From Longimicrobium sp. (GTDB lineage: Bacteria > Gemmatimonadota > Gemmatimonadetes > Longimicrobiales > Longimicrobiaceae): a DNA stretch of 64,000 nucleotides. The notes beneath the pieces were generated by a model. The model had not been told where the DNA came from. It did not search any database and saw nothing but the letters and a program-made list of their open reading frames with translations. The stretch spans positions 15,026-79,025 of the forward strand of contig NZ_DASVSF010000097.1 in the NCBI RefSeq assembly GCF_036388275.1. Direction: 5' to 3'. Positions 1-8,175 of the stretch are shown here, in pieces. A program made the translations under genes and the position numbers. The first letter of the stretch is position 1; every line of letters starts with the position of its first letter.

Positions 1-1330
1 CGATCCCCGACACCGCCTCGGCCTCGCGGATGCGCTGCTTGATCTTCAGCACCTCGTCGATGTCCACCTGCCCGGGGTGCTTGCTGTCCAGGAAGTTCTC
101 GATGCGCTCCGTCAGCGCCTCGATGCCGCCGTCGCCCAGGGCGAAGTCGCCGCCGAAGCGCCGCAGGAAGTCCATGTAGCGCCGCACCTCGTGGTCGAAG
201 ACGGCGATGTTCCCCGAGGTCTGGTAGGCGACGATGATCTCGTTTTCGTTGTGGTGCAGCTTGTTGAGGATGCCGCCCATGGAGATGACGTCGTCGTCGG
301 GGTGCGGGCTGAAGACGATGATGCGCTTGCCCTGCGGCAGCTTGCTCTTGCCGCGCACCTTGGAGATCAGCGCGTTGAACACCTCGCCGTTCAGCGGCCC
401 AGCGGTGCGGTAGCGCGCCAGCAGCGACGACAGGTGGTGCTCGCGGTAGTCGTCGTTGTCGAGCTTCAGGATGCTCTTGCCGGTGGCCTGGCTCAGCCAG
501 ATGACGGCGCGGATCTCGAGCTCCCGGTCCCACCGCACCTCGCCCACCACCCACGGCGTCTTGACGCGCGTGAGCTCGGCCGCGGCGGCCGGGTCCAGGT
601 AGAAGGTGGCGTTGCGGTGGTTCTGCAGGTAGGTGGCGGCGATGTCGGGGTCGGGCTCGCCCTCTACCGCGCGCTGGATGATGGTGGCCTTGTGCTCGCC
701 CGTGGCGATCAGGGCGACCTCGCGCGCCTCGAGGATGGAGGCCACGCCCATGGTGATGGCCTCGGTGGGCACGTTGTCCTCGCCGAAGAAGTCGGCGGCG
801 GCGTCGCGGCGGGTGACGGTGTCCAGCGCGATCAGCCGGGTGCGCGACTCCACGCCGGACCCGGGCTCGTTGAAGCCGATGTGCCCCGTCTTGCCGATGC
901 CCAGCAGCTGGAAGTCGATGCCGCCCAGCTCGGCGATGGCCCGCTCGTAGGCGCGGCAGTGCTCCTCGACCTGGTCGCGGGGGAGCGAGCCGCGCGGGAT
1001 GTTGACGTTCTCGCGCGGGATGTTGATGTGCTCGAACAGGTTTTCCCACATGTACCGGTGATAGCTGTGGATGCTGTCCGGCTCCATCGGGTAGTACTCG
1101 TCGAGGTTGAAGCTGACGACGTTCGAAAAGTCCAGCCCCTCGTCGCGGTGCATGCGGATCAGCTCGCGGTAGATGCCGATGGGCGTGCTGCCCGTGGCGA
1201 GCCCCAGGACGGCGGGCCTGCCTTCGGCGTTCTTCGCGCGGATGACCTGGGCGATGCGGGTGGCGAGGGTGGATGCGATCTGGTCGTGTTCCAGAATGCG
1301 AACGGGGACGCGCTCGCGGGACTGCGCCAT
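1..1330 (-). CDS. nagB: Glucosamine-6-phosphate deaminase with C-terminal PIG-L deacetylase domain (3' end outside window)
   Basis: Reads in from the right at an ATG ending at 1330 and stays open to base 1, giving 443 visible codons. The first ~270 residues match NagB: LATGSTPIGIY substrate loop, NLDEYYP, and GIGKTGHIGFNEPGSG carrying the catalytic acid region. NagB converts glucosamine-6-P to fructose-6-P plus ammonia in the cytoplasm. Near residues 337-346 a second domain begins with FSPHPDDDVISMGG, the metal-binding motif of PIG-L/LmbE deacetylases. Ordinary NagB is about 260 residues; a long NagB plus PIG-L version is known from Bacteroidetes-type bacteria and may combine deacetylation and deamination of amino sugars. 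The product's end cannot be seen. Confidence 0.93.
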   Translation of the reverse strand, partial: MAQSRERVPVRILEHDQIASTLATRIAQVIRAKNAEGRPAVLGLATGSTPIGIYRELIRMHRDEGLDFSNVVSFNLDEYYPMEPDSIHSYHRYMWENLFEHINIPRENVNIPRGSLPRDQVEEHCRAYERAIAELGGIDFQLLGIGKTGHIGFNEPGSGVESRTRLIALDTVTRRDAAADFFGEDNVPTEAITMGVASILEAREVALIATGEHKATIIQRAVEGEPDPDIAATYLQNHRNATFYLDPAAAAELTRVKTPWVVGEVRWDRELEIRAVIWLSQATGKSILKLDNDDYREHHLSSLLARYRTAGPLNGEVFNALISKVRGKSKLPQGKRIIVFSPHPDDDVISMGGILNKLHHNENEIIVAYQTSGNIAVFDHEVRRYMDFLRRFGGDFALGDGGIEALTERIENFLDSKHPGQVDIDEVLKIKQRIREAEAVSGI

Positions 1331-1502
1331 GCGGCCTCGTGGTTCAGCGGTTCTCGGGTTGTGTATGGCCGGAGCCTGCCCGGGGCTGCACGGAGCGTGC
1401 CCCCCGGGGCACGCTCAACCCCGCATGGATGGGCACTGGAGCGTGCTCCGGCCTGGAGTTGGGGAAAGTAGCACGTGGCGGGGAGAATGGCACGTAGGTT
1501 CC

Positions 1503-1662
1503 CGCTCCCCCCGGCCCCCTCCCCCGCAAACTGCGCGGGAGAGGGGGAGAAAGGGGGAGATAAGATCGTGACTCAGGGCTTTTCGACGGAGTGCCGGTCG
1601 CGCCTTGGGAGCCCCCTCCCCCCCGACCCCCCGTCCCCCGCTTCGCAGGGGAGGGGGGAGAA
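1503..1662. repeat. Two C-rich/G-rich palindromic intergenic elements
   Basis: Bases 1331-1669 hold no gene. Two hairpins lie here, about 1505-1560 and 1611-1662. Each has a run of C, a short TGCGC- or TTCGCAG-type loop, then a run of G. The same pattern recurs at 2080, 14.7-15.0 kb, 25.0 kb, 47.7-48.2 kb and 52.7 kb, so this is a dispersed repeat family and not a set of unrelated terminators. Confidence 0.65.
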
Positions 1663-1669
1663 CTGCTTG

Positions 1670-2059
1670 TTACGTGGCGGCAGCCTGGATGCGCGCCAGC
1701 ACGCCCGCGAGGTCGTTCATGACTTCTTCGTTGCGGAACCGGATCACGCGAACGCCGACCGTGGCTAACGCTTCGGTGCGCGCTTGGTCTCGCTCCCGCT
1801 GCTGCTCATGTATCCCGCCGTCCAGTTCAACGCAGAGCCGTACGCGGGGACAGTAGAAATCCAGGATGAACGGCCCGACCGGGTGCTGCCGGCGGAAGCG
1901 CAATCCGGCGAGCTGATCCTTCCGGATCGCGCTCCAGAGCCGGTCCTCGGCCGGGGTCAACGCGCTCCGGAGCTCCCTAGCCGCAGCCTGAACCTGCACC
2001 GGAGCACGCCACCGTCTCGGACTCCGCATCTCTGCACCGGGGAAAAGGAAACGCGACAT
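1670..2059 (-). CDS. DUF559 endonuclease-domain protein
   Basis: 129 residues. The segment from LTPAEDRLWSAIR to VRVIRFRNEEV has the DUF559 pattern: an N-terminal helix with E-D, then FILDFYCP and CVELDGGIHE, where the Asp and the ELDG acid sit as in the restriction-endonuclease-like (Vsr/PD-(D/E)xK) fold. DUF559 proteins are common, small and mostly uncharacterised; nuclease activity is inferred from fold only. It stands alone between two repeat elements, which fits a mobile accessory gene. The ATG ending at 2059 is used; an internal start at MRSPRRW is also possible. Confidence 0.85.
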   Translation of the reverse strand: MSRFLFPGAEMRSPRRWRAPVQVQAAARELRSALTPAEDRLWSAIRKDQLAGLRFRRQHPVGPFILDFYCPRVRLCVELDGGIHEQQRERDQARTEALATVGVRVIRFRNEEVMNDLAGVLARIQAAAT

Positions 2060-2075
2060 ACCCGTCGACCAAGCG

Positions 2076-2137
2076 ACACGGCTCCCCCTCCCCTGCGCAG
2101 CGGGGGACGGGGGCTGGGGGGAGGGGGCTCCCGCCGC
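2076..2137. repeat. C-rich/G-rich palindromic intergenic element
   Basis: Copy of the dispersed palindrome family: CTCCCCCTCCCC, TGCGCAG core, then a long G-rich arm. It lies just upstream of the DUF559 gene, in the 212-base gap before the serine hydrolase; nothing else was recognised there. Confidence 0.6.
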
Positions 2138-2271
2138 ATGCGCCGATCTCTTTCGAACCGCCCCAACCCTCTTGCTTACCCTCCGAAGCGCCAGAGTATG
2201 TGTCGCCCCGCCCCGTCTGTCCAGCTTTGTCTTTTCACGTCACGGCTGGGCTGACACCATCCCCACCGCCG

Positions 2272-3519
2272 TCACGGGGCAGGCGCAGGCGTGGCCCGGC
2301 GCGCCTCCCAGTCCACCAGCGGGGCATCGGTGATGGCCGACTGCACCGCATCCGCCACCGTGCGGCGCAGCGGCGTCTGCTTTTGGTTCTGGCTCGTGGG
2401 GTTCACCCGCGTGGTCAGCAGGATCACGAACAGCCCGCGCTCGGGATCCACCCACATCGACGTTCCCGTGTACCCCGTGTGCCCAAAGCTGCGGGCCGAA
2501 AAGAACCGCCCCGCGCTGGACTGCCCCGCCGGCGTGTCCCACCCGATCGCACGGCTGGCGCCGGGGCCCTGCGGCGCCGTCCACCTCGCGATCGTCTGCG
2601 GCTTCAACAGGCGCACGCCCCCGTACTCTCCGCCGTTCAGCAGCATCTGCGCGAACACCGCCAGGTCCCGCACGCTCCCGAACAATCCCGCGTGCCCCGC
2701 CACGCCCCCCATGGCCCACGCGTTGGGATCGTGCACCTCGCCCCAGATCAGCCCGCCGCGCGCGCTGTCGCGCTCCGTGGCGGCAATGCGGTCGCGCGGC
2801 ACCCGCGGCAAAAAGCCCGTCTCGCGCATCCCCAGCGGCGCGAAGACGCGCTCTCGGACGAAGGCATCCAGCGGCTGGCCGGTGATGCGCTCCATCACCA
2901 ATTGAAGGAGGATCAGGTCCCAGTCGCTGTACACGGTCTGCGCGCCGGGCGCGGACTTCAGCGGGCGAAGGTTGATCTGCTCCAGGTACTGCTCGCGCCC
3001 GCGAAACTGCCGGTACAGCGGCGCGAACGCCTCCAGCCCGCCGCGGTGGGTCAGCAGGTGTCGGATGGTGATGCCCGCCTTGGCCGTGTCGGACAATTCC
3101 GGCAGGTAGCTGGCGACCGTGCGGTCCAGGTCCAGCAGCCCCTGCTCTTCCAGGATCATCGCCGCCGTCGTGCTCGCCACCACCTTGGTGATGGACGCCA
3201 GGTCGAAGAGCGTGCTGTCCGTCACCGCCGCCGACCCGGGGGCCCAGTCCACCGCCCCGTATCCCGCCTGGTGCACCAGCCGCCCGTGCCGGCCCACGGC
3301 GATCGCCACGGCCGGCGCGACGGTGTCCACGATCGATTTGCGGGCGAGCCAGTCGAGCGTGGCGGGAAGGGTCCGGTCCAGCCCCGCGGCGTCCGGCGCG
3401 GCGGGGGTCAGCACCGTCACCGCCGGCATCCGCGGCGCGGGGGACGGGGCGACCGTGGGGCTGGGCGTGCACGCGGCGGCGCCCGCCAGCGCGGCCAAGG
3501 TCAGCAAGCGAACGATCAT
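2272..3519 (-). CDS. Serine hydrolase, beta-lactamase/class C PBP family lipoprotein
   Basis: 415 residues with a lipoprotein-type signal (hydrophobic stretch ending AAAC at Cys17), so probably attached to a membrane outside the cytoplasm. The three serine-hydrolase elements are present: S109-I-T-K112 (catalytic Ser and Lys), a YSD box replacing YxN, and HTGYTG replacing KTG near the C-terminus. The sequence around LASITKV and HRGGLEAF resembles class C beta-lactamase-like esterases and D-aminopeptidases. The substrate cannot be told from sequence: it could be an esterase, a peptidase or a peptidoglycan amidohydrolase. Confidence 0.88.
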   Translation of the reverse strand: MIVRLLTLAALAGAAACTPSPTVAPSPAPRMPAVTVLTPAAPDAAGLDRTLPATLDWLARKSIVDTVAPAVAIAVGRHGRLVHQAGYGAVDWAPGSAAVTDSTLFDLASITKVVASTTAAMILEEQGLLDLDRTVASYLPELSDTAKAGITIRHLLTHRGGLEAFAPLYRQFRGREQYLEQINLRPLKSAPGAQTVYSDWDLILLQLVMERITGQPLDAFVRERVFAPLGMRETGFLPRVPRDRIAATERDSARGGLIWGEVHDPNAWAMGGVAGHAGLFGSVRDLAVFAQMLLNGGEYGGVRLLKPQTIARWTAPQGPGASRAIGWDTPAGQSSAGRFFSARSFGHTGYTGTSMWVDPERGLFVILLTTRVNPTSQNQKQTPLRRTVADAVQSAITDAPLVDWEARRATPAPAP

Positions 3520-3828
3520 GGGCGAGTTCGGGGTGTGGGTGGAGCGCGCAATCTTGAATGGAAGATCGGCGGCGTCAAACCCGCGCGGCGCCTGCGTTCG
3601 TTCAAGATCGCGGCGCTTGCGCGTTCAATGAACGAGGGCGGAGAACGGCGGGATGTTTAGTGAACGTGGCAGAACGGGCCCCGTGCTCCTTCCAACCGGC
3701 GACGCTGGCGTCCAAGACGTTGTCAGACGCGGACTTGCGAAAACGTGTAGATGAATGAGGCGCGGGGAACGGCACGTGCCCCCACGCTCCCTGGAAGCCG
3801 GTGCGACTCACCCCAACCCCGCCCGCCG

Positions 3829-4893
3829 ATGACGATTGATCGAAAACACCTGGTGCTGCCCCTGCTCCTGGCCCTGGCCGCGTGCGGCGCCGGCGAGAGT
3901 GAGTCCGCCGCCCGGACCGAGAGCGTCGACCTCGTCAGCCTCGAGGAGGCTCCGCCCGCGCAGGACGCCGCGTCGTCCGCCGATGTCGCGCTCAGCCGCG
4001 GCGTGGAGAGCGGAGCGCCGCAGGTCGCCCGCGTCCGCGGGAACGGCGAGCAGGTGGCCGAGGTCCAGGTGCTGACCGACCCCGCCGTCACCACCACGAC
4101 CACCGGCACACGGGTCACCGACGCCAGCCTCCCCGTGGCGCCGGGCTCCGTGTCGCTGGACCCCATGATCATCCGCACGGGCACGGCCAACGTGCAGGTA
4201 GACTCGCTGGACCGCGGCATTGCGCAGGTGCGCGCGCTGGCGGCACGGGTGGGGGGCATCATCGGCAACACCAGCATCCGCGGGGGCACGGACCAGGAGC
4301 GGCACGCCAGCATCGAGCTGCGCGTGCCCAGCCAGAACTTCGACGCGGCGCTCACCGGGCTGAACCCGATCGGCAAGGTGCAGAACGTGAACGTCACGGC
4401 GCAGGACGTGGGCGAGGAGTACGCCGACGTCACCGCGCGCGTGGCGAACGCGCGCCGGCTCGAGTCGCGGCTGCTGGACCTGCTGGACCGGCGCACGGGG
4501 CGGCTGGAGGAGATCCTGAACCTGGAGCGCGAGGTCGCCCGCGTCCGGGAAGAGATCGAGCGCTACGAGGGACGCCTTCGCTACCTGCGCACCCGCGCCT
4601 CCATCAGCACCCTCACCATCACCCTTCACGAGCCCAACGCTGTGATCGGAACGCCACGCGGCGAGCGGCCCATCCGCGACGCGTTCGGGATCGCCTGGCG
4701 CAACTTCGTGGGGCTGATCGCCGGGCTCATCGCCGCGACGGGGCTGCTGATTCCCCTCGCCATTGTACTCTACGGCGCCTGGCGGGCATGGCGCTCGTTC
4801 CGCCGCCGCGAGGCCGAGCGCGACGCCATCTACCGCGAGAACATCCGCCGCGCACGGGCGAGCGCGCCCGACGAACCCGCGCCCCTTCCCTGA
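3829..4893 (+). CDS. DUF4349 domain lipoprotein
   Basis: 354 residues from the ATG at 3829. This start is chosen because it begins a short signal with lipobox LALAAC; upstream in-frame codons would bury the signal. The core from roughly residue 120 to 280 is DUF4349: IIRTGTANVQVDSLD, then RVPSQNFDAALTGL, then VTARVANARRLESRLLDLL followed by a heptad-rich coiled coil (LEEILNLEREVARVREEIERYEG) and ISTLTITLHEP. A single membrane helix near residues 285-315 is followed by a basic cytoplasmic tail. Function of the family is unknown; an envelope role is likely. It is divergent from the serine hydrolase. Confidence 0.87.
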   Translation: MTIDRKHLVLPLLLALAACGAGESESAARTESVDLVSLEEAPPAQDAASSADVALSRGVESGAPQVARVRGNGEQVAEVQVLTDPAVTTTTTGTRVTDASLPVAPGSVSLDPMIIRTGTANVQVDSLDRGIAQVRALAARVGGIIGNTSIRGGTDQERHASIELRVPSQNFDAALTGLNPIGKVQNVNVTAQDVGEEYADVTARVANARRLESRLLDLLDRRTGRLEEILNLEREVARVREEIERYEGRLRYLRTRASISTLTITLHEPNAVIGTPRGERPIRDAFGIAWRNFVGLIAGLIAATGLLIPLAIVLYGAWRAWRSFRRREAERDAIYRENIRRARASAPDEPAPLP

Positions 4894-5020
4894 ACGTCGC
4901 GAGCCCCCGGCGCAGCTTCCGCCGGGGGCTCGGCACATTGGTATCCGCCATCGCGCCGCGTCCGGCAGGCGATTAGTATCGTCCGCGGTCGAAGGAGGGT
5001 GTCAGGCGCAAGGGGGACGG

Positions 5021-6028
5021 ATGGCGAAGCTGAAGCTGGGCGTGGTGGACCAGTCGCCGGTGCGGACGGGCGGAACGGCGGCGGACGCCGTGCGCGAGAC
5101 GCTGGAGCTGGCGCGGATCACCGAGCGGCTGGGGTACGGGCGGTACTGGCTGGCCGAGCACCACAGCACCAACTCGTTCGCGGGCTCGTCGCCCGCGGTG
5201 CTGATCGCGCGGGTGGCTGCCGAAACCCGCACCATGCGCGTGGGATCGGGCGGGGTGATGCTTTCGCACTACTCACCGCTGCAGGTGGCGGAAAACTTCC
5301 GCATGCTCGAAGCGCTGTACCCCGGCCGCATCGACCTGGGGGTGGGCCGCGCGCCCGGCGGCGACGCGCGCGCCACCCTGGCGCTCGCGTACGGCCGCGG
5401 CCGGCTGGGCGCCGAGCACTTTCCCGGGCAGGTGCAGGACCTCATCGGCTGGGCAGCGGACGGCTTCGACGATCAGCACCCCTGGCGCCGCGTACGCGCC
5501 ATGCCGCGGGCTACCACCGTCCCGGAATTCTGGCTGCTGGGCTCCGGCGGCAGCAGCGCCCTGTACGCGGCCGAGAACGGCTGCGGCTACTCGTTCGCGC
5601 AGTTCATCAGCGGGCAGGACGGCGCGTCGCTCGTCCGCCAGTACCAGGACGCCTTCCGCCCCTCGCCCTGGCGCGCGGCCCCGGAGGCCAGCGTGGCACT
5701 GGGCGTGATCTGCGCGGAAACGGAGGGAGAGGCCCACCGGCTGGCGAGCAGCCTGGAGCTGTGGAACCGCCGCATCATGCGGGGAATGGACCGCGGGATC
5801 CCTTCGCCGGACGAGGCGATGGCGGAGCTGGGCCCGGGCTGGAGGCCGCCGCCGCTGGGACAGGACGGCGCCCGCATGATTGCCGGAACGCCCGCCCAGG
5901 TGCGCGACGAACTCCACCGCGTGGCCGCCCGCTACGCCGCCGACGAGCTGATGATCGTCACGGTCACGCACGAGTGGCGGGCCCGGGCAAGGTCGTACGA
6001 ACTCGTGGCGGAAGCGATGAAGGAGTGA
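5021..6028 (+). CDS. LLM class flavin-dependent oxidoreductase
   Basis: 335 residues from the ATG at 5021. It begins LKLGVVDQSPVRTG and continues with RYWLAEHHSTNSFAGSSP and GSGGVMLSHYSPLQVAENFRMLEALYPGRIDLGVGRAPGG, the hallmark strand and loop motifs of bacterial luciferase-like monooxygenases of the MsnO8/YhbW type. A C-terminal GTPAQVRDEL segment closes the TIM-barrel as in the family. Reduced FMN probably binds at the barrel; substrate unknown. A strong hairpin terminator follows at 6050-6087. Confidence 0.92.
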   Translation: MAKLKLGVVDQSPVRTGGTAADAVRETLELARITERLGYGRYWLAEHHSTNSFAGSSPAVLIARVAAETRTMRVGSGGVMLSHYSPLQVAENFRMLEALYPGRIDLGVGRAPGGDARATLALAYGRGRLGAEHFPGQVQDLIGWAADGFDDQHPWRRVRAMPRATTVPEFWLLGSGGSSALYAAENGCGYSFAQFISGQDGASLVRQYQDAFRPSPWRAAPEASVALGVICAETEGEAHRLASSLELWNRRIMRGMDRGIPSPDEAMAELGPGWRPPPLGQDGARMIAGTPAQVRDELHRVAARYAADELMIVTVTHEWRARARSYELVAEAMKE

Positions 6029-6049
6029 CGAAGTGGAGAAAGTAGAAGA

Positions 6050-6087
6050 AGCCCCGCCCCGGTCGGCTGACCGGGGCGGGGCTTTCT
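6050..6087. terminator. Bidirectional hairpin terminator
   Basis: AGCCCCGCCCCGGT pairs with ACCGGGGCGGGGCT around a 6-base loop. Pyrimidine/T-rich tracts occur on both sides (CTTTCTT on plus). It sits between the convergent LLM oxidoreductase and the first metallopeptidase and probably serves both. Confidence 0.85.
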
Positions 6088-6108
6088 TCCAACGGCGGTC
6101 CGAGGACG

Positions 6109-8049
6109 TCAGCGCGTGCGGACGACGGTGACGTAGATCTTGGACGGCAGCGGATTGGTGCCGCTCAGGCCACGGACGGTGCCCACCGTGGCCGGCGGAA
6201 TGGTGAAGCGGAGGAAGGCCGCGCCCCCGCTCGCCAGCTGCGTGCTGAAGCCGTCGGTCAGCGGCTTCGTCACCAGCGGGAACGGGGTGAAGGATCGATA
6301 CCGCCAGCTGGGCTGCTGGAACCGCGCCTCCGTGGCCACGAAGTCGTCGGTGTACACCGACGTCACCCAATCGCGGATCCACTCGCGCGGGTCGCTCCCC
6401 AGCGCCTGCTGCAGGTTGGCCAGCCCGATCACGTCGGTGTCCACCAGGTCGCGCCACAGCGCCACGTCGTCACCCACCCGGCGGTCGGCCGCGTACCGCA
6501 GGAACGCCCACGAGGCGCCGCGCGTGGGCAGATCGTTGGCCCCGGCCTCGGTGCTGTCGTAGGGCGACTCGTTGCTCGGCTCCTGCAGGTAGCGCTGGTA
6601 CCGGCGCATGTTCTGGTCCATGTACGCCAGGTACGCGTTCATCGCCCGCGAGGTGGCCTGCACCTGGGCACGGCTCAGGTTGGCGCGCGGGGTCGTGCCC
6701 GACGCCCGGTAGAACAGCACCTCCTCGGCGATGTGGCTGAGCCCCTCGTTCAGCCACGTCTCCTCGTTCCAGCTGGTGGTCTCGGTGATGTACAGCCGGC
6801 GCGACGCGTTGATCAGGTGCTGGAACTCGTGCGCAATGGTTCCCAGCGACGACTGCAGGATCAGCTCGCGCGAAAAGGCGGTGCCCCCGATGCTGCCGTT
6901 GGGGTCGGGCACCAGCATGTAGAAGATCTCGGCGTAGTTCGTCGTGGCGCAGGCAGCCAGCCCGTCGCGGTCGCGCGTGGGGAACAGGTCGCGCGGGTGA
7001 AAGTACCCGCCCACGTACGAGTTGGTGCCGGGCGTCGTGAGCTGGTTCACCGCCTTGGTGTACAGGATGATGGCCTTGCCGTTGTCGTCCACGTCCTCGG
7101 GCGTGCCGAACGCGTTGGTCACGGCCGGATACACCAGCGTATCGAACCCGGCGGCGAACGACTGGTATTCGGCGTCGGTCAGCCCATTGGCCGGGTTGGC
7201 CACGTCGGCCAGCACGATGCTGCGCTCGCCGATCGCCACCACGCGGGCCGTCACGTTCTTGGGGTTCTTGCAGGACTCGAGCGCCGTGTTCACCGTCACC
7301 TGGTCGCCCAGCGAGGGCGAACGAAGGCTCAGGGTGAGGCTGGGCCCGGTGGCCCCGTCGCGCGGCCCGCGCCGGGGCGACATCGAAAGCGCCGCGTCGC
7401 GGTAGCGGCCCAGCGCCCCGGCCGACTGCTCGCGCAGCCGGGCGTGGAAGCCGTCATCCTCCCTCAGCCCGCCGACCAGCGCCGGCGAGGGCGCCAGCGA
7501 CGGCGCGTTGAGGCCCACGGTGCCGTCGGTGTCGAAGTTCACGCTGAACGGCGACTCGCCCGGGTTGCCGCTGTGAAAGGGCACCGCAACGTATTCCTTG
7601 CCCGCCGTCCCGCCGTCCAGGCAGATCACCGACGCGGTGACGCCGCCCAGCACCACCGCCTCGCCCACGCCCAGCGAGCGGACGGCGCCGCCCTGGCTGC
7701 ACGCCGCGGGGGCCGCCGACACGTTCACCACCACCGTGCCGCTCTTGTCGTCCAGCGTGGCGGTGATGGTGGCCGTGCCCGGCGACTTGCCCGTCACCAT
7801 GCCGTCCTCGCTCACCGTGGCCACGGCGGGGTTGTCGGACGCGAACTCCACCTCGGCGCGGCGGTCGGCGTCGGGCTCGTCGCCGTTCACGTCGCGCACC
7901 ACCACCGTGAGGGTCAGCGTCTCGTTCACCGCCAGGGTGCGGTCGCCCGGCGACAGCTGCACCGAGGCGATCCCCGCGTTGCCCCCGGTGGGGGGGTCGC
8001 ACGCGGCCAGCGCCGCCGCGGCCAGGAAGAACACGATGAAGCGCTTCAT
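6109..8049 (-). CDS. M30-like (hyicolysin-type) lipoprotein metallopeptidase with Ig-like domain
   Basis: 646 residues from an ATG that opens a short lipoprotein signal with lipobox LAAC (Cys17). An Ig-like BIG2-type domain follows (SVQLSPGDRTLAVNETLTL to TITATLDDKSGTVVV). Near residue 405 is IAHEFQHLINASRR, a HExxH zinc site, followed about 20 residues later by WLNEGLSH with the likely third ligand Glu. This arrangement and the YTKAVNQLT and YVGGYFHPRDLFP segments match M30/neutral metallopeptidases. It is probably an exported surface protease. Closely similar in order and length to the next gene upstream, so a tandem duplicate. The last residues TKIYVTVVRTR resemble the paralogue's end. Confidence 0.87.
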   Translation of the reverse strand: MKRFIVFFLAAAALAACDPPTGGNAGIASVQLSPGDRTLAVNETLTLTVVVRDVNGDEPDADRRAEVEFASDNPAVATVSEDGMVTGKSPGTATITATLDDKSGTVVVNVSAAPAACSQGGAVRSLGVGEAVVLGGVTASVICLDGGTAGKEYVAVPFHSGNPGESPFSVNFDTDGTVGLNAPSLAPSPALVGGLREDDGFHARLREQSAGALGRYRDAALSMSPRRGPRDGATGPSLTLSLRSPSLGDQVTVNTALESCKNPKNVTARVVAIGERSIVLADVANPANGLTDAEYQSFAAGFDTLVYPAVTNAFGTPEDVDDNGKAIILYTKAVNQLTTPGTNSYVGGYFHPRDLFPTRDRDGLAACATTNYAEIFYMLVPDPNGSIGGTAFSRELILQSSLGTIAHEFQHLINASRRLYITETTSWNEETWLNEGLSHIAEEVLFYRASGTTPRANLSRAQVQATSRAMNAYLAYMDQNMRRYQRYLQEPSNESPYDSTEAGANDLPTRGASWAFLRYAADRRVGDDVALWRDLVDTDVIGLANLQQALGSDPREWIRDWVTSVYTDDFVATEARFQQPSWRYRSFTPFPLVTKPLTDGFSTQLASGGAAFLRFTIPPATVGTVRGLSGTNPLPSKIYVTVVRTR

Positions 8050-8175
8050 GAACACGCTTTCGGGACGGGAGAAAGGGAGGCGGCGCGCCGGCGGAACCCG
8101 GACGCACACCGAACAACGCCGCGGCAGCCGCGGCCATGACAGAGGCGCACCGCCCGGGGGCGGCGCGCGCGCCAG

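Noticed and set aside
77..1471. Long plus-strand open frame opposite nagB
   Set aside because: It lies antisense to the NagB/PIG-L gene; composition is shadow-like (Val/Ala/Asp-rich without domains), while the minus frame has clear motifs.
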